Part shown: positions 47,332 through 57,036 of the stretch, piece by piece
Numbering within the stretch: position 1 is the stretch's first letter
Layout: each line of letters starts with the position of its first letter
Origin: Arthrobacter_J sp038199985
GTDB taxonomy: Bacteria; Actinomycetota; Actinomycetes; Actinomycetales; Micrococcaceae
Direction of reading: 5' to 3'
Assembly (NCBI GenBank): GCA_038199985.1
Contig: JBBPYK010000109.1
Span: 86,634 to 150,633 of the forward strand
DNA length: 64,000 nt
Program-made: the position numbers and the translations under genes
The notes under the pieces: generated by a model
What the model saw: only the letters and a program-made list of their open reading frames with translations
Databases searched by the model: none
Told to the model about the DNA's origin: nothing

Positions 47332-49875
47332 ATGCGTATCCCACTTTCCTGGCTGCGAGAGCACGCCCAGATTTCTGCGAATGCAACAGCAGAAGACGTT
47401 ATGGCCGAGCTGGTTCGAGTAGGGCTCGAGGAAGAAGACGTTCATCGGCCCCTTGACGACCTCAAGGGACCCATCGTTGTTGGCCAGGTGCTTTCGGCCG
47501 AGAAAGAACCACAATCGAACGGTAAAACCATAAATTGGTGTCAGGTCCGGGTGGTTCCTGAGGGTCGGACCCAGACATTGACCGGGGACGGTATCGATCC
47601 ATCCGGGGTCCAGGGCATCGTGTGTGGGGCTCATAATTTTGAGCCCGGGGACAAAGTGGTGGTTACACTGCCCGGCTCTGTTCTACCTGGAGATTTTCGG
47701 ATTTCTCCCCGAAAGACCTACGGCCATGTTTCAGCTGGCATGATTGCCTCAGTGCTCGAGCTCGGTATTGGTGAGGACCATGAAGGTATTCTCGTGTTGT
47801 CCACACTCGGATTGGACCCCGAGCTCGGGTCCGACGCACTTGACGTCCTGGCCCTTTACGATGAAGCGGCCGAGATCAACGTAACGCCGGACCGCGGGTA
47901 CTGTTTCTCCATTCGCGGTGTAGCTCGCGAGTACGCCCATGCCACCGGTACTACTTTCACGGATCCGGTCGCGGCCATCGATAGTCCCGCTGCCAGCGGT
48001 GGAGGCTACCCGGTGACGCTGAACGATATGTCACCGATTCACGGCAACGTCGGCTGCGATCGTTTTGTCGCGCGGGTCGTCAGGGGTACGGACCCTTCTC
48101 TCCCCACTCCACCATGGATGTCCTCGCGCTTGCGTCTAGCTGGTATGCGGTCGGTGTCATTACCCGTGGACATATCCAACTACGTCATGCTCGAGTTGGG
48201 GCAGCCCACCCACTGCTACGACCTCAATAAGCTGGAGGGTCCAGTTGTCGTCCGCCGCGCTCGTCCGGGCGAGACACTGACAACTCTGGACGATAAAGTC
48301 CGCTCGCTGAATGAGGAAGATTTGCTCATTACCGATGGTTCCGGCCCCCTAGGCATAGCTGGTGTCATGGGTGGTGCTGCCACCGAGGTATCCGGTTCCA
48401 CCCGTGATGTACTCGTGGAGTCTGCACACTTTGATCCCATTGGAATTGCCCGCGCGCGACGCCGTCACAAGCTACCTTCTGAAGCGTCCAAGCGTTTTGA
48501 ACGTGGCGTGGATTGGCAGATCGCAGATGTGGCGGCTCAACGCGTGGTTGAGCTACTCACGAATCTTGGTGGAGGAGCTGTCGATGAAGGGGTGACAGAT
48601 GTCGGTGTCGAGCCCCGTCCGGTCAATATTGACCTTCCGGCAGACTTCGCCACGCAGTTGGTCGGGAGAGTATTTGCTCCCGGGGAGGTTCGCAAGGCAC
48701 TAGAGGACCTCGGGGCAGTGGTGGTGGAGCACGACGACGGCTTCCGGGTCACGCCTCCAAGTTGGCGAATGGACTTGCGTATCAAACAGGATCTCGTCGA
48801 AGAAATAGTGCGCTTGTCTGGCTATGAAACTATCCCGTCGACGCTGCCCACGGCCCCACCCGGTCGTGGTTTGACGCGCGCTCAGCAGCAGCGCCGCCGC
48901 CTCCTGCAGGCGCTAGCGGATTCTGGCCTAACGGAGGTGCTCTCCTATCCGTTCGTGACTAAACAGGATAACGACATTTTTGGGGTCGCAGCGTTGGGGG
49001 CGGAACGCCGCGCCGTCAGACTGGCTAACCCGCTCAGTGAGGAGCAGGGGTTCTTGCGCACGTCGATTCTGCCCGGGCTACTGGATGTGGCACGACGCAA
49101 TCATGCGCGTGGTTTTCGTGATCTCTCTTTGTACGAGGCTGGCCAAGTGGTGCTTCCAGAGGGTGAACTGGGTTCGGCCGTTCTGCCTGAATTGGGTAGG
49201 TTGCCCTCTGACGCCGTTCTGGATGCCTTGATGGATGGGGTCCCGGATCAGCCGTTGCACATTGCAGCGGTCATGGCCGGATTTGACTCCGCGGCTGGCT
49301 ATGACCACGCACCGCGGATGCAGGACTGGACGGATGCCCTTGATGTGGCGCGGCTTGTTGGCGATGTTCTGGGCGTGGAGTTGGTGGTTACCCAGGGTGC
49401 ACATCAAGCATTTCACCCCGGGCGCACGGCAGCCCTTTCGTTGAGGTCAGGTGAGTTCGTAGGTTTTGCGGGAGAGCTCCATCCAAAGTTATTGGTCAAG
49501 CGGGGGCTTCCAGAACGGATGGCTGCCATGGAGGTCAACGTTGACGTGTTGGTTGATGCTGCCGCAGATGTTGTGGTGGCCAGAGCTATCTCCACTTTTC
49601 CGGTGGCCACCCAAGACGTTGCTCTCGTGGTGCCAGTGGATGTTCCGGCCGAGGCCGTGCGTGAGACGCTGCGCGAGGGTGCTGGCGAGTTGCTCGAAGA
49701 TGTCCGGCTTTTTGATGTCTATGCTGGTTCAGCAATTGGTGAAGGCAGAAAGTCGTTGGCTTTCGGGCTGCGGTTTCGCGCGTTTGACCGAACGTTGACG
49801 GCGGACGAGGCTAGCGTGGCGAGATCTGCTGCGGTGGACTTGGCGGCGGAGCGATACGGAGCAGTTCAGCGGTAG
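47332..49875 (+). CDS. pheT: Phenylalanine--tRNA ligase beta subunit
   Basis: PheT binds tRNA and edits mischarged tyrosine. The 847-residue product has an N-terminal tRNA-binding EMAP-like domain (VVGQVLSAEKEPQSN, GAHNFEPGDKV), a B3/B4 editing domain, a B5 domain (about 410-490), a PheS-like pseudo-catalytic region and a C-terminal FDX-ACB domain (STFPVATQDVALVVPVDVPAE in parts). It starts 3 bases after pheS and is the last gene before the arg cluster. Confidence 0.98.
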   Translation: MRIPLSWLREHAQISANATAEDVMAELVRVGLEEEDVHRPLDDLKGPIVVGQVLSAEKEPQSNGKTINWCQVRVVPEGRTQTLTGDGIDPSGVQGIVCGAHNFEPGDKVVVTLPGSVLPGDFRISPRKTYGHVSAGMIASVLELGIGEDHEGILVLSTLGLDPELGSDALDVLALYDEAAEINVTPDRGYCFSIRGVAREYAHATGTTFTDPVAAIDSPAASGGGYPVTLNDMSPIHGNVGCDRFVARVVRGTDPSLPTPPWMSSRLRLAGMRSVSLPVDISNYVMLELGQPTHCYDLNKLEGPVVVRRARPGETLTTLDDKVRSLNEEDLLITDGSGPLGIAGVMGGAATEVSGSTRDVLVESAHFDPIGIARARRRHKLPSEASKRFERGVDWQIADVAAQRVVELLTNLGGGAVDEGVTDVGVEPRPVNIDLPADFATQLVGRVFAPGEVRKALEDLGAVVVEHDDGFRVTPPSWRMDLRIKQDLVEEIVRLSGYETIPSTLPTAPPGRGLTRAQQQRRRLLQALADSGLTEVLSYPFVTKQDNDIFGVAALGAERRAVRLANPLSEEQGFLRTSILPGLLDVARRNHARGFRDLSLYEAGQVVLPEGELGSAVLPELGRLPSDAVLDALMDGVPDQPLHIAAVMAGFDSAAGYDHAPRMQDWTDALDVARLVGDVLGVELVVTQGAHQAFHPGRTAALSLRSGEFVGFAGELHPKLLVKRGLPERMAAMEVNVDVLVDAAADVVVARAISTFPVATQDVALVVPVDVPAEAVRETLREGAGELLEDVRLFDVYAGSAIGEGRKSLAFGLRFRAFDRTLTADEASVARSAAVDLAAERYGAVQR

Positions 49876-49897
49876 ATCGTCGTCTCTACAAGTTCAA

Positions 49898-49914
49898 TCT
49901 GAATACTTATTAGA
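49898..49914. promoter_or_regulatory. Candidate ARG box before argC
   Basis: TCTGAATACTTATTAGA resembles an ArgR half-palindrome site (TGAAT-like arms, AT-rich) and is followed by TATAAA at 49924-49929, a possible -10. Overlap with the presumed promoter fits repression of argCJBDFR by ArgR. Confidence 0.5.
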
Positions 49915-49946
49915 GCTAGCGAATATAAAAGCGTTAGAGTGTCATC

Positions 49947-50978
49947 ATGACGTATTCCGTAGCAGTGTCGGGAGTCAGCGGATATGCAGGTGGCGAAGTT
50001 CTCCGTCTGCTGTCCGCCCATCCCCATGTGTCCATCGGTGCGGTGACGGCGCACAGCAGTGCGGGAACAGCCCTCGGTGTTCTGCAGCCGCACCTGCATG
50101 GGCTGCGCGACCGGCAGGTCGAAAAGACCACGGCCAAAAATCTGCGTGGCCATGATGTTGTGTTTCTTGCTCTGCCTCACGGAGCCAGTGCAGAGATCGT
50201 TGCTGAATTGGCTAGTGACACGGTAGTCATCGATGCCGGGGCTGACTTCCGTCTGCGTGACGCAGGAGTGTGGCAGGAGTTCTACGGTTCGCCGCACGCG
50301 GGCACGTGGCCATACGGATTACCGGAACTGCCCGGTTTCAGAGATTTACTCAAAAATGAACGGCGCATAGCAGTCCCAGGTTGTTTCCCAACGGGTGCGC
50401 TTTTGGCGTTGGCGCCGGGTTTCGCGGCAGGCCTGCTGGAACCCGAAGATGTCGTTGTGGTCTCCGCCTCTGGGGCGTCTGGTGCAGGTAGGGCTGCCAA
50501 GCAGCACCTTCTCGGAGCTGAAACCATGGGCGGGATGACCCCTTATGGCGTGGGCGGCGGTCATCGGCACACGCCGGAGATTGAGCAGGGGCTTTCTGCA
50601 GTAGCTGGCGAACCAGTTACGTTGTCGTTTACGCCTACGCTGGCCCCCATGGCTCGCGGAATCTTGACGACGGCTACTGCACGGGTCAAGCCCGGAGTTA
50701 CGGCGGAACGATTGCGCCGGACGTGGTGTGAAACCTATGGTGCTGAGGAATTTGTAACGGTCCTACCAGAGGGACAATGGCCGGGCACCAAATCCGTACT
50801 CGGATCAAATCACGTGGTGGTGCAACTCGCTTTTGACGCCCATGCGGGTCGAGTTGTGGTCTGTTCGGTGGTGGACAACCTGACCAAGGGTACCGCTGGC
50901 GGGGCAGTGCAATGTATGAATCTTGTTCTTGGGTTGCCGGAATCAACGGGGCTATCACACGCTGGAGTTGCGCCATGA
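49947..50978 (+). CDS. argC: N-acetyl-gamma-glutamyl-phosphate reductase
   Basis: ArgC is the NADPH-dependent third enzyme of arginine synthesis. The 343-residue product has the nucleotide loop VSGVSGYAGGEVLR, the catalytic Cys in VPGCFPTGALLA (about residue 146) and the conserved GGGHRHTPEIEQ. The stop overlaps the argJ ATG. The upstream 71 bases hold an ARG-box-like dyad. Confidence 0.97.
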   Translation: MTYSVAVSGVSGYAGGEVLRLLSAHPHVSIGAVTAHSSAGTALGVLQPHLHGLRDRQVEKTTAKNLRGHDVVFLALPHGASAEIVAELASDTVVIDAGADFRLRDAGVWQEFYGSPHAGTWPYGLPELPGFRDLLKNERRIAVPGCFPTGALLALAPGFAAGLLEPEDVVVVSASGASGAGRAAKQHLLGAETMGGMTPYGVGGGHRHTPEIEQGLSAVAGEPVTLSFTPTLAPMARGILTTATARVKPGVTAERLRRTWCETYGAEEFVTVLPEGQWPGTKSVLGSNHVVVQLAFDAHAGRVVVCSVVDNLTKGTAGGAVQCMNLVLGLPESTGLSHAGVAP

Positions 50979-52153
50979 GTACTAAAGGGGCGGGTCGATC
51001 TGTGGGAGTGTGCGCGCCGCGCGGTTTCGTTGCAGCGGGGGTTTCGGCGGGGCTCAAATCCAGCGGCGGACGCGACGTCGCTCTTGTTGTCAATGACGGA
51101 CCGTTGAAGTCATGTGCGGCCGTGTTCACGTCCAATAGGATCGTGGCGGCTCCAGTTGTCTGGTCCAGGGAAGTCGTACGCGAAGGCACGGCGCATGCCG
51201 TGGTTCTCAATTCGGGTGGAGCTAATGCGTGCACTGGCGCTCAAGGTTTGAGGGACGCACAGCTGACAGCAGAGTCTGTTGCATCCTTACTTGATGTGTC
51301 GCCCACCGATGTTTTGGTGTGCTCTACGGGACTCATCGGTGAGCCGTTGCCGATGCACAAACTCCTGCCTGGCGTGCGGGTGGCCTCCAGTCAGCTGAGG
51401 TCTGGGGGTGGTGCTGATGCAGCAGCTGCCATTATGACAACGGACACGGTGGTAAAACAGTCTGTTGCCAACGGCGTCGGATACACCATTGGGGGAATGG
51501 CAAAGGGTGCGGGAATGCTCGCACCTGGACTCGCCACCATGCTCGTTGTCCTCACCACGGATGCGGCCCTCGGAAATGCGGAACTCAATATGGCCCTGCG
51601 CGAGGCAACACGGGTGACATTTGACCGAACGGATTCAGATGGCTGCATGTCCACGAACGACACCGTTGTGTTGCTTGCTTCCGGAGCGGCGACGGCCACC
51701 CCGAATGTCTCGGAGTTTACTCATCGGCTCACTGAGGTCTGCGCGGATCTGGCGTCGCAGTTGATCCGCGATGCCGAAGGCGCTGCGCACAACATCGCCA
51801 TCACGACCATAAACGCTGCGTCTGAGTACGATGCGGAAGTGGTCGGGAGAGCAGTGGCACGATCCAACCTTTTCAAGACGGCAATTTTTGGAAACGATCC
51901 TAACTGGGGACGAATTCTCTCGGCTGTCGGAACGACGGATGCAACGTTCGACCCCGGAGCCATCAACGTCAGCATCAATGGCGTGCAGATTTGCCGCCAT
52001 GGTGGCATTGGGGAATCCCGTTCCGGTGTCGATCTGCGACCCTGCGATGTGGTGGTCGAAATCGATCTCCAGGCTGGCACGGAGTCGGCCACCATTTGGA
52101 CCAACGACCTTACACATGATTACGTGCAAGAAAATTCGGCCTATTCAAGCTGA
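50975..52153 (+). CDS. argJ: Bifunctional glutamate N-acetyltransferase / ornithine acetyltransferase
   Basis: ArgJ recycles the acetyl group from N-acetylornithine to glutamate. It self-cleaves before a conserved Thr, here in KGAGMLAPGLATMLVV (nucleophile Thr in ATML). ADGRSG-like oxyanion parts appear as VLNSGGANACTG. The ATG at 50975 overlaps the argC stop and gives 392 residues; the open frame from 50912 is inside argC. Presence of argJ implies the cyclic acetyl pathway. Confidence 0.97.
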   Translation: MSTKGAGRSVGVCAPRGFVAAGVSAGLKSSGGRDVALVVNDGPLKSCAAVFTSNRIVAAPVVWSREVVREGTAHAVVLNSGGANACTGAQGLRDAQLTAESVASLLDVSPTDVLVCSTGLIGEPLPMHKLLPGVRVASSQLRSGGGADAAAAIMTTDTVVKQSVANGVGYTIGGMAKGAGMLAPGLATMLVVLTTDAALGNAELNMALREATRVTFDRTDSDGCMSTNDTVVLLASGAATATPNVSEFTHRLTEVCADLASQLIRDAEGAAHNIAITTINAASEYDAEVVGRAVARSNLFKTAIFGNDPNWGRILSAVGTTDATFDPGAINVSINGVQICRHGGIGESRSGVDLRPCDVVVEIDLQAGTESATIWTNDLTHDYVQENSAYSS

Positions 52154-52169
52154 CAGGAAGGAAATCGCC

Positions 52170-53078
52170 TTGGATACTTCCATGCTCGCAGCTCAGGACA
52201 AAGCGGAAACGCTCATCGAGGCACTACCGTGGATCCAGCGATTTGCCGGGACAACTATGGTCATTAAGTACGGTGGCAATGCGATGGTCAGCGATTCGTT
52301 GCGCCGGGCTTTTGCACAGGACATTGTCTTTCTCCATCACGTGGGTATCCGACCAGTGGTGGTCCATGGGGGTGGCCCCCAGATCAATGCCATGTTGAAG
52401 CGCCTGGATATAAAGTCCGAGTTCCGCGGCGGACTTCGCGTCACAACTCCAGAGATCATGGATGTTGTCCGCATGGTACTCACGGGCCAGGTGGGCAGGA
52501 GCCTTATCGGTATGATCAATGCTCACGGAGCATACGCCGTCGGCCTCTCCGGAGAGGATGGCCGTCTTCTGGAAGCGGTGCGGTCGACAACTGTCGTTGA
52601 CGGGGTCGAAGTGGACCTCGGACTGGTGGGCGATGTGGTCAAGGTCAACCCCGCTGCGATCCATGACCTGCTGGAAGCTGGACGAATCCCGGTTATCTCC
52701 TCCATTGCTCCGGAGACTACGGACGACGGCGACGCGACCGGAGAAGTTCTGAACGTTAACGCCGACGCTGCGGCGGCCGCGTTGGCCGAATCGCTGGGAG
52801 CCTCGAAACTGGTCATTCTCACAGATGTGGAGGGGCTCTATGCCCGGTGGCCCGAGCGTAGTTCCCTCCTCTCGTCGCTGTCGACAACAGAACTACGTGG
52901 TTTACTGCCCGGGCTTGAGTCCGGCATGATTCCTAAAATGAAGGCCTGTCTTCGTGCTGTTGAGGGAGGCGTACCGCGAGCACATATCGTCGACGGTAGA
53001 TTGGCCCATTCCATGTTGTTGGAGACTTTCACCGAATCGGGTATCGGGACCCAGATTGTCCCTGAGGGGGAGCAGTGA
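52170..53078 (+). CDS. argB: Acetylglutamate kinase
   Basis: ArgB phosphorylates N-acetylglutamate and is often feedback-inhibited by arginine. The amino-acid kinase motifs KYGGNAMVSD, VVVHGGGPQIN and ILTDVEGLY are present. The likely start is TTG 52170, 8 bases after GGAAGG; ATG 52182 is the alternative. The predicted 302 residues fit the family. A much longer open frame from 51831 is a shadow of argJ. The stop overlaps the argD GTG. Confidence 0.95.
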   Translation: MDTSMLAAQDKAETLIEALPWIQRFAGTTMVIKYGGNAMVSDSLRRAFAQDIVFLHHVGIRPVVVHGGGPQINAMLKRLDIKSEFRGGLRVTTPEIMDVVRMVLTGQVGRSLIGMINAHGAYAVGLSGEDGRLLEAVRSTTVVDGVEVDLGLVGDVVKVNPAAIHDLLEAGRIPVISSIAPETTDDGDATGEVLNVNADAAAAALAESLGASKLVILTDVEGLYARWPERSSLLSSLSTTELRGLLPGLESGMIPKMKACLRAVEGGVPRAHIVDGRLAHSMLLETFTESGIGTQIVPEGEQ

Positions 53079-54262
53079 CTGAGGAGCTCGGCCAGCGCTA
53101 CGCGAGATCTCTCTTGGGTGTTTTTGGGACGCCCCAGCGGGTTCTGGCTCGGGGTGAGGGTTGCTTGGTCTGGGATACCCACGGAGAACAGTATCTGGAC
53201 CTCTTAGGCGGTATCGCCGTGAACTCTCTGGGGCATGCCCATCCTGCATTGACGTCGGCTGTGACGCGGCAGATGCAGACCCTCGGGCACGTGTCGAACT
53301 TCTTTGCTACCGAGCCACAAATCCTTCTGGCAGAAAAGCTTCTAAGGATTGCCCAAGCGCCGATCGGTTCTCAGGTGTTCTTTGCCAATTCTGGGACGGA
53401 AGCGAATGAGGCTGCGTTCAAACTCGCTCGGCGGAATCAGACGCCCCAGCGGCACCGCATCATTGCGATGGAGGGTGCCTTTCACGGTAGAAGCATGGGA
53501 GCTTTGGCACTGACGGCCAAGACTGCCTATAGGGAACCCTTTGAACCGTTGCCGGCTGGCGTGGAGCACATTCCGTTCGGCGACGCCAACGCACTGGAAA
53601 AATGCGTGGATGACACGGTCGCCGCGGTCGTCCTTGAACCCATTCAGGGGGAGGCTGGCGTCAGGCTTCTGCCGGAACGGTACCTGGCACTCGCGCGGAC
53701 GCTGACACAGCGGGTGGGCGCCCTGTTGATTGTTGATGAGGTTCAGACGGGCATGGGGCGCACCGGCGAGTGGCTCGCGTCTGCGGATATTACGCCTGAT
53801 GCCATCACGCTTGCAAAGGGTCTTGGAGGTGGCTTTCCAATTGGTGCCTTGATCACCTTCGGCGACGCCGTGTCTGGTCTACTGACGGCGGGCCAGCATG
53901 GCACAACTTTTGGGGGGAATCCGGTGGCGGCTGCGGCCGCACTCGCGACCATCGGGACGATCGAAGAGTTTGAACTGCTTGCTCATGCCCATTCTGTGGG
54001 GAACTGGCTCCGGTGCAGCCTGGCCGCAATTTCGGGTGTGGGGGAAGTCCGGGGGCGAGGCCTACTCATTGGGTTTGATCTGGAGCAGGGTTCTGCACCA
54101 CGGTTGGTTTCTCGGGCCCTGGAAGATGGCTTCATTATCAACAGCACGGGACCGCATACGGTTCGGCTCGCACCACCACTTATTATCGAAAAGGCGCAAT
54201 TGGCAAGCTTCCTGACCGCTCTGCCTGGCCTTCTGACTGATGCGAAGGACTCCACATCATGA
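53075..54262 (+). CDS. argD: Acetylornithine aminotransferase
   Basis: ArgD is a class III PLP aminotransferase of arginine (and possibly lysine) synthesis. The PLP lysine is in TLAKGLGGGFPIGA (about residue 247). FANSGTEANEAAFKLAR and VDEVQTGMGRTG are present. The GTG start overlaps argB by 4 bases and the stop overlaps argF. The product has 395 residues. Confidence 0.96.
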   Translation: MTEELGQRYARSLLGVFGTPQRVLARGEGCLVWDTHGEQYLDLLGGIAVNSLGHAHPALTSAVTRQMQTLGHVSNFFATEPQILLAEKLLRIAQAPIGSQVFFANSGTEANEAAFKLARRNQTPQRHRIIAMEGAFHGRSMGALALTAKTAYREPFEPLPAGVEHIPFGDANALEKCVDDTVAAVVLEPIQGEAGVRLLPERYLALARTLTQRVGALLIVDEVQTGMGRTGEWLASADITPDAITLAKGLGGGFPIGALITFGDAVSGLLTAGQHGTTFGGNPVAAAAALATIGTIEEFELLAHAHSVGNWLRCSLAAISGVGEVRGRGLLIGFDLEQGSAPRLVSRALEDGFIINSTGPHTVRLAPPLIIEKAQLASFLTALPGLLTDAKDSTS

Positions 54263-55248
54263 CACGGCATTTTCTCGTCGACACTGACCTCGACGCTCAT
54301 GAACAGGCGGCCGTGCTTGACCTTGCGGCGGAGCTGAAGGTACATCCGTTTTCGCGTCCGGTATTGGCTGGCGAATCAGGGGGCGCGCAGACGGTGGCCG
54401 TCATTTTTGATAAGACCTCCACCCGAACACGAGTGTCCTTTTCCTCTGGAATCGCCCAGCTTGGCGGGAACCCTCTCATGATCAATCCCGGGGAGTCGCA
54501 GATCGGGCACAAGGAATCGATAGCGGATTCCGCTCGAGTCTTGGGACGCATGGTTTCGGCGATCGTGTGGCGCACATTTGGTCAAGCGGGGCTGGAGGCG
54601 ATGGCCAATTATTCAAGGGTGCCTGTCATCAATGCTCTTTCCGATGATTATCACCCGTGTCAGCTTTTGGCGGATCTTCTTACCATCCGCGAGCACAAGG
54701 GCGGTCTTCGAGGGCTCACCCTTGCCTACGTTGGGGACGCTGCCAACAACATGGCCAATTCTTACCTTTTGGCCTGTGCCACCGCCGGGATGCACGTCCG
54801 AGTAGCCGGTCCAAAGGGATACCTACCAGCCGACAGTGTGGTTTCAGCAGCCAGGGCCAGGGCGGATGAAACTGGAGGGTCGGTAGTCGTGACAACGGAT
54901 GCGGCGGAGGCACTTACCGGCGCCGACGTCGTCGCGACGGACACCTGGGTCTCCATGGGGCAGGAGGATGAGACGGAAGAGCGCAGGGCGCTGTTCTCCG
55001 GCTATTCGCTGGATGCTGAGGCGATGAGCCTTGCGGATCCCGGGGCGATTGTTCTGCACTGCCTGCCTGCCTACCGCGGGTATGAAGTCTCTGCTGACGT
55101 GATCGATGGCCCGCAGTCGGTCGTCTGGGATGAGGCGGAGAATCGTCTTCACGTGCAGAAGGCCCTTCTCGTGTGGCTACTGAATCAAAGTGGTGCTAGT
55201 GCTACCGCTACCGCTACCGCTAGCGCTCATGCGGGAGCTGTGCGATGA
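54259..55248 (+). CDS. argF: Ornithine carbamoyltransferase, with repeat-encoded C-terminal tail
   Basis: ArgF makes citrulline from ornithine and carbamoyl phosphate. The STRTR carbamoyl-phosphate motif (KTSTRTRVSF), HPCQLLADL and HCLPAYRG are present. The tail after the last family helix (LVWLLNQ) is Ala/Ser/Thr-rich and is encoded by hexamer repeats at 55195-55224. Start and stop overlap argD and argR respectively. Confidence 0.96.
   Translation: MTRHFLVDTDLDAHEQAAVLDLAAELKVHPFSRPVLAGESGGAQTVAVIFDKTSTRTRVSFSSGIAQLGGNPLMINPGESQIGHKESIADSARVLGRMVSAIVWRTFGQAGLEAMANYSRVPVINALSDDYHPCQLLADLLTIREHKGGLRGLTLAYVGDAANNMANSYLLACATAGMHVRVAGPKGYLPADSVVSAARARADETGGSVVVTTDAAEALTGADVVATDTWVSMGQEDETEERRALFSGYSLDAEAMSLADPGAIVLHCLPAYRGYEVSADVIDGPQSVVWDEAENRLHVQKALLVWLLNQSGASATATATASAHAGAVR
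55195..55224 (+). repeat. Hexanucleotide microsatellite in the argF 3' end
   Basis: Five consecutive six-base units (GCTAGT, three GCTACC, GCTAGC) encode alternating Ala-Ser/Ala-Thr. Unit number can change without breaking the frame. Confidence 0.85.
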
Positions 55249-55763
55249 CGGCTCCGGCTACCAAGACTGCCCGGCAGGCCCAGATCAGCGCGATCCTCTC
55301 CTCCGAGTCCGTGCATTCGCAGGCTGATTTGGCGGCGCGTCTAGCGGACGACGGCGTTCAGGTCACCCAGGCGACCCTCTCGCGCGATCTGGTGGAGCTG
55401 CGTGCGCTCCGGGTGCGCAGCGAAGACGGGTCACTGGTCTATGCCGTTCCGGCCGAGGGGGGTGATCGGTCGTTGCAGAGCAGCCTGTCACGCGAGGTGC
55501 TGGACACACGACTAACCCGCTTGTGTTCTGAGCTGTTGGTGACTGCAGAAGCGTCAGCAAATATCGTCGTTCTGAGGACCCCTCCGGGCGCCGCCAATTT
55601 TCTCGCGTTGGCAATTGACCATTCGGTCATGCCGTCATTGCTGGGGACTCTGGCTGGGGATGACACGGTGATGTTGATCTGCCGCGATCCACACGGAGGG
55701 CAGTCAATGGCCGAGCGGTTTCTCTCCATGGCTGGGAGTCGAGACCGCACCTGGAGTGAATAG
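55245..55763 (+). CDS. argR: Arginine repressor
   Basis: ArgR is an arginine-binding hexameric regulator. The N-terminal winged helix is SQADLAARLADDGVQVTQAT with LSRDLVELRA. The C-terminal oligomerisation/arginine domain has TPPGAANFLALAID and GTLAGDDTVMLICRD. The product has 172 residues; the start overlaps argF. It is followed by ARG-box-like DNA before argG, so it probably controls argGH and its own operon. Confidence 0.96.
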   Translation: MTAPATKTARQAQISAILSSESVHSQADLAARLADDGVQVTQATLSRDLVELRALRVRSEDGSLVYAVPAEGGDRSLQSSLSREVLDTRLTRLCSELLVTAEASANIVVLRTPPGAANFLALAIDHSVMPSLLGTLAGDDTVMLICRDPHGGQSMAERFLSMAGSRDRTWSE

Positions 55764-55775
55764 TTAACCGCAATC

Positions 55776-55821
55776 ATGTATTGTAATTCATAAGGATTAT
55801 TGTCGTGAATTAATACATATT
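55776..55821. promoter_or_regulatory. Pair of ARG-box-like sites before argG
   Basis: ATGTATTGTAATTCATAA (55776-55793) and CGTGAATTAATACATATT (55804-55821) are AT-rich sites whose arms resemble the ArgR half-site TGAAT. They are inverted relative to each other and 10 bases apart, in an otherwise GC-rich region, just before the argG ribosome site. Confidence 0.7.
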
Positions 55822-55833
55822 TAGGAGTACTTC

Positions 55834-57036
55834 GTGAAAGAACGGATTGTTCTCGCCTATTCGGGCGGGCTGGACACCTCAGTTGCTATCGGCTGGATCG
55901 CCGAAGCCACCGACGCCGAGGTCATCGCTGTCGCCGTCGATGTCGGACAGGGCGGCGAATCGTTGGAAACCATCCGCCAACGGGCGCTGGACTGTGGTGC
56001 GGTGGAAGCCTATGTAGCTGATGCGCGCGATGAGTTCGCCGCGGAGTACTGCATGCCTGCGCTTAAAGCCAATGGGCTATACATGGATGCCTACCCACTG
56101 GTGTCTGCGATTTCGCGTCCGGTGATTGTCAAGCACCTCGTGGCAGCTGCGCGTCAGTTCGGGGCCACGACCGTGTCCCATGGCTGCACGGGTAAGGGTA
56201 ATGATCAGGTGCGGTTCGAGGTGGGTATTCAAACCCTGGGCCCAGACCTCAAGTGCATTGCGCCCGTCCGCGACCTGGCACTGACCCGCGACAAGGCCAT
56301 CGATTTCGCGGAGAAGAACAACCTGCCGATCGAGACCACAAAGAAGAACCCGTTCTCCATCGACCAGAATGTGTGGGGACGTGCAGTGGAAACAGGATTC
56401 CTGGAGGACATTTGGAACGCACCCACCAAAGACGTGTACAACTACACTGACGATCCCACGTTTCCCCCTGCCGCGGACGAAGTGATCATCACGTTCCGCA
56501 AGGGCGTCCCGGTGGCACTTGACGGCGTTGAATATTCACCGCTGCAGGTCATCCAAGAAATGAACCGTAGGGCGGGCGCTCAGGGGATCGGTCGCGTAGA
56601 CATTGTGGAGGACAGGCTCGTCGGCATCAAGAGCCGCGAAATCTACGAGGCGCCCGGCGCGATGGCACTGATTGCGGCGCACAAGGAACTTGAAAACGTC
56701 ACCATCGAACGCGAGCAGGCGCGGTTCAAAATGACGGTTGGCCAACGGTGGACCGAACTCGTGTATGACGGCCAGTGGTTCTCCCCGCTGAAGCGTTCCC
56801 TTGATGCGTTCATCGAAGACACCCAGGAGCACGTCAATGGCGATATTCGTCTCGATATGCACGGAGGTCGTGCCACGGTGACCGGTAGACGTTCTGAGAC
56901 AGCCCTTTACGATTTCGGCTTGGCCACATATGACACCGGCGATAGCTTCGATCAGTCCATGGCACGGGGATTCATCGAAATCTTCGGGCTATCCTCCAAA
57001 GTGGCTTCCGGGCGGGACCAGCGGGCGGCACAGTGA
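55834..57036 (+). CDS. argG: Argininosuccinate synthase
   Basis: ArgG joins citrulline and aspartate using ATP. The P-loop AYSGGLDTSVAI is at about residues 8-19. HGCTGKGNDQVRFE and YNYTDDPTFPPA are also typical. The GTG at 55834 follows AGGAG by 6 bases. The product has 400 residues. argH overlaps the stop by 4 bases. Confidence 0.98.
   Translation: MKERIVLAYSGGLDTSVAIGWIAEATDAEVIAVAVDVGQGGESLETIRQRALDCGAVEAYVADARDEFAAEYCMPALKANGLYMDAYPLVSAISRPVIVKHLVAAARQFGATTVSHGCTGKGNDQVRFEVGIQTLGPDLKCIAPVRDLALTRDKAIDFAEKNNLPIETTKKNPFSIDQNVWGRAVETGFLEDIWNAPTKDVYNYTDDPTFPPAADEVIITFRKGVPVALDGVEYSPLQVIQEMNRRAGAQGIGRVDIVEDRLVGIKSREIYEAPGAMALIAAHKELENVTIEREQARFKMTVGQRWTELVYDGQWFSPLKRSLDAFIEDTQEHVNGDIRLDMHGGRATVTGRRSETALYDFGLATYDTGDSFDQSMARGFIEIFGLSSKVASGRDQRAAQ

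Noticed and set aside
46642..47634. 330-codon open frame antisense to pheS-pheT
   Set aside because: The sense strand encodes clear PheS/PheT domains; the antisense product has no recognisable motif or ribosome site.
55800..55822. RecA-NDp-like TTGTCGTGA before argG
   Set aside because: At the required spacing the second block is ATATTT, not TAnnnT; the match falls inside the ARG-box region and is probably chance.
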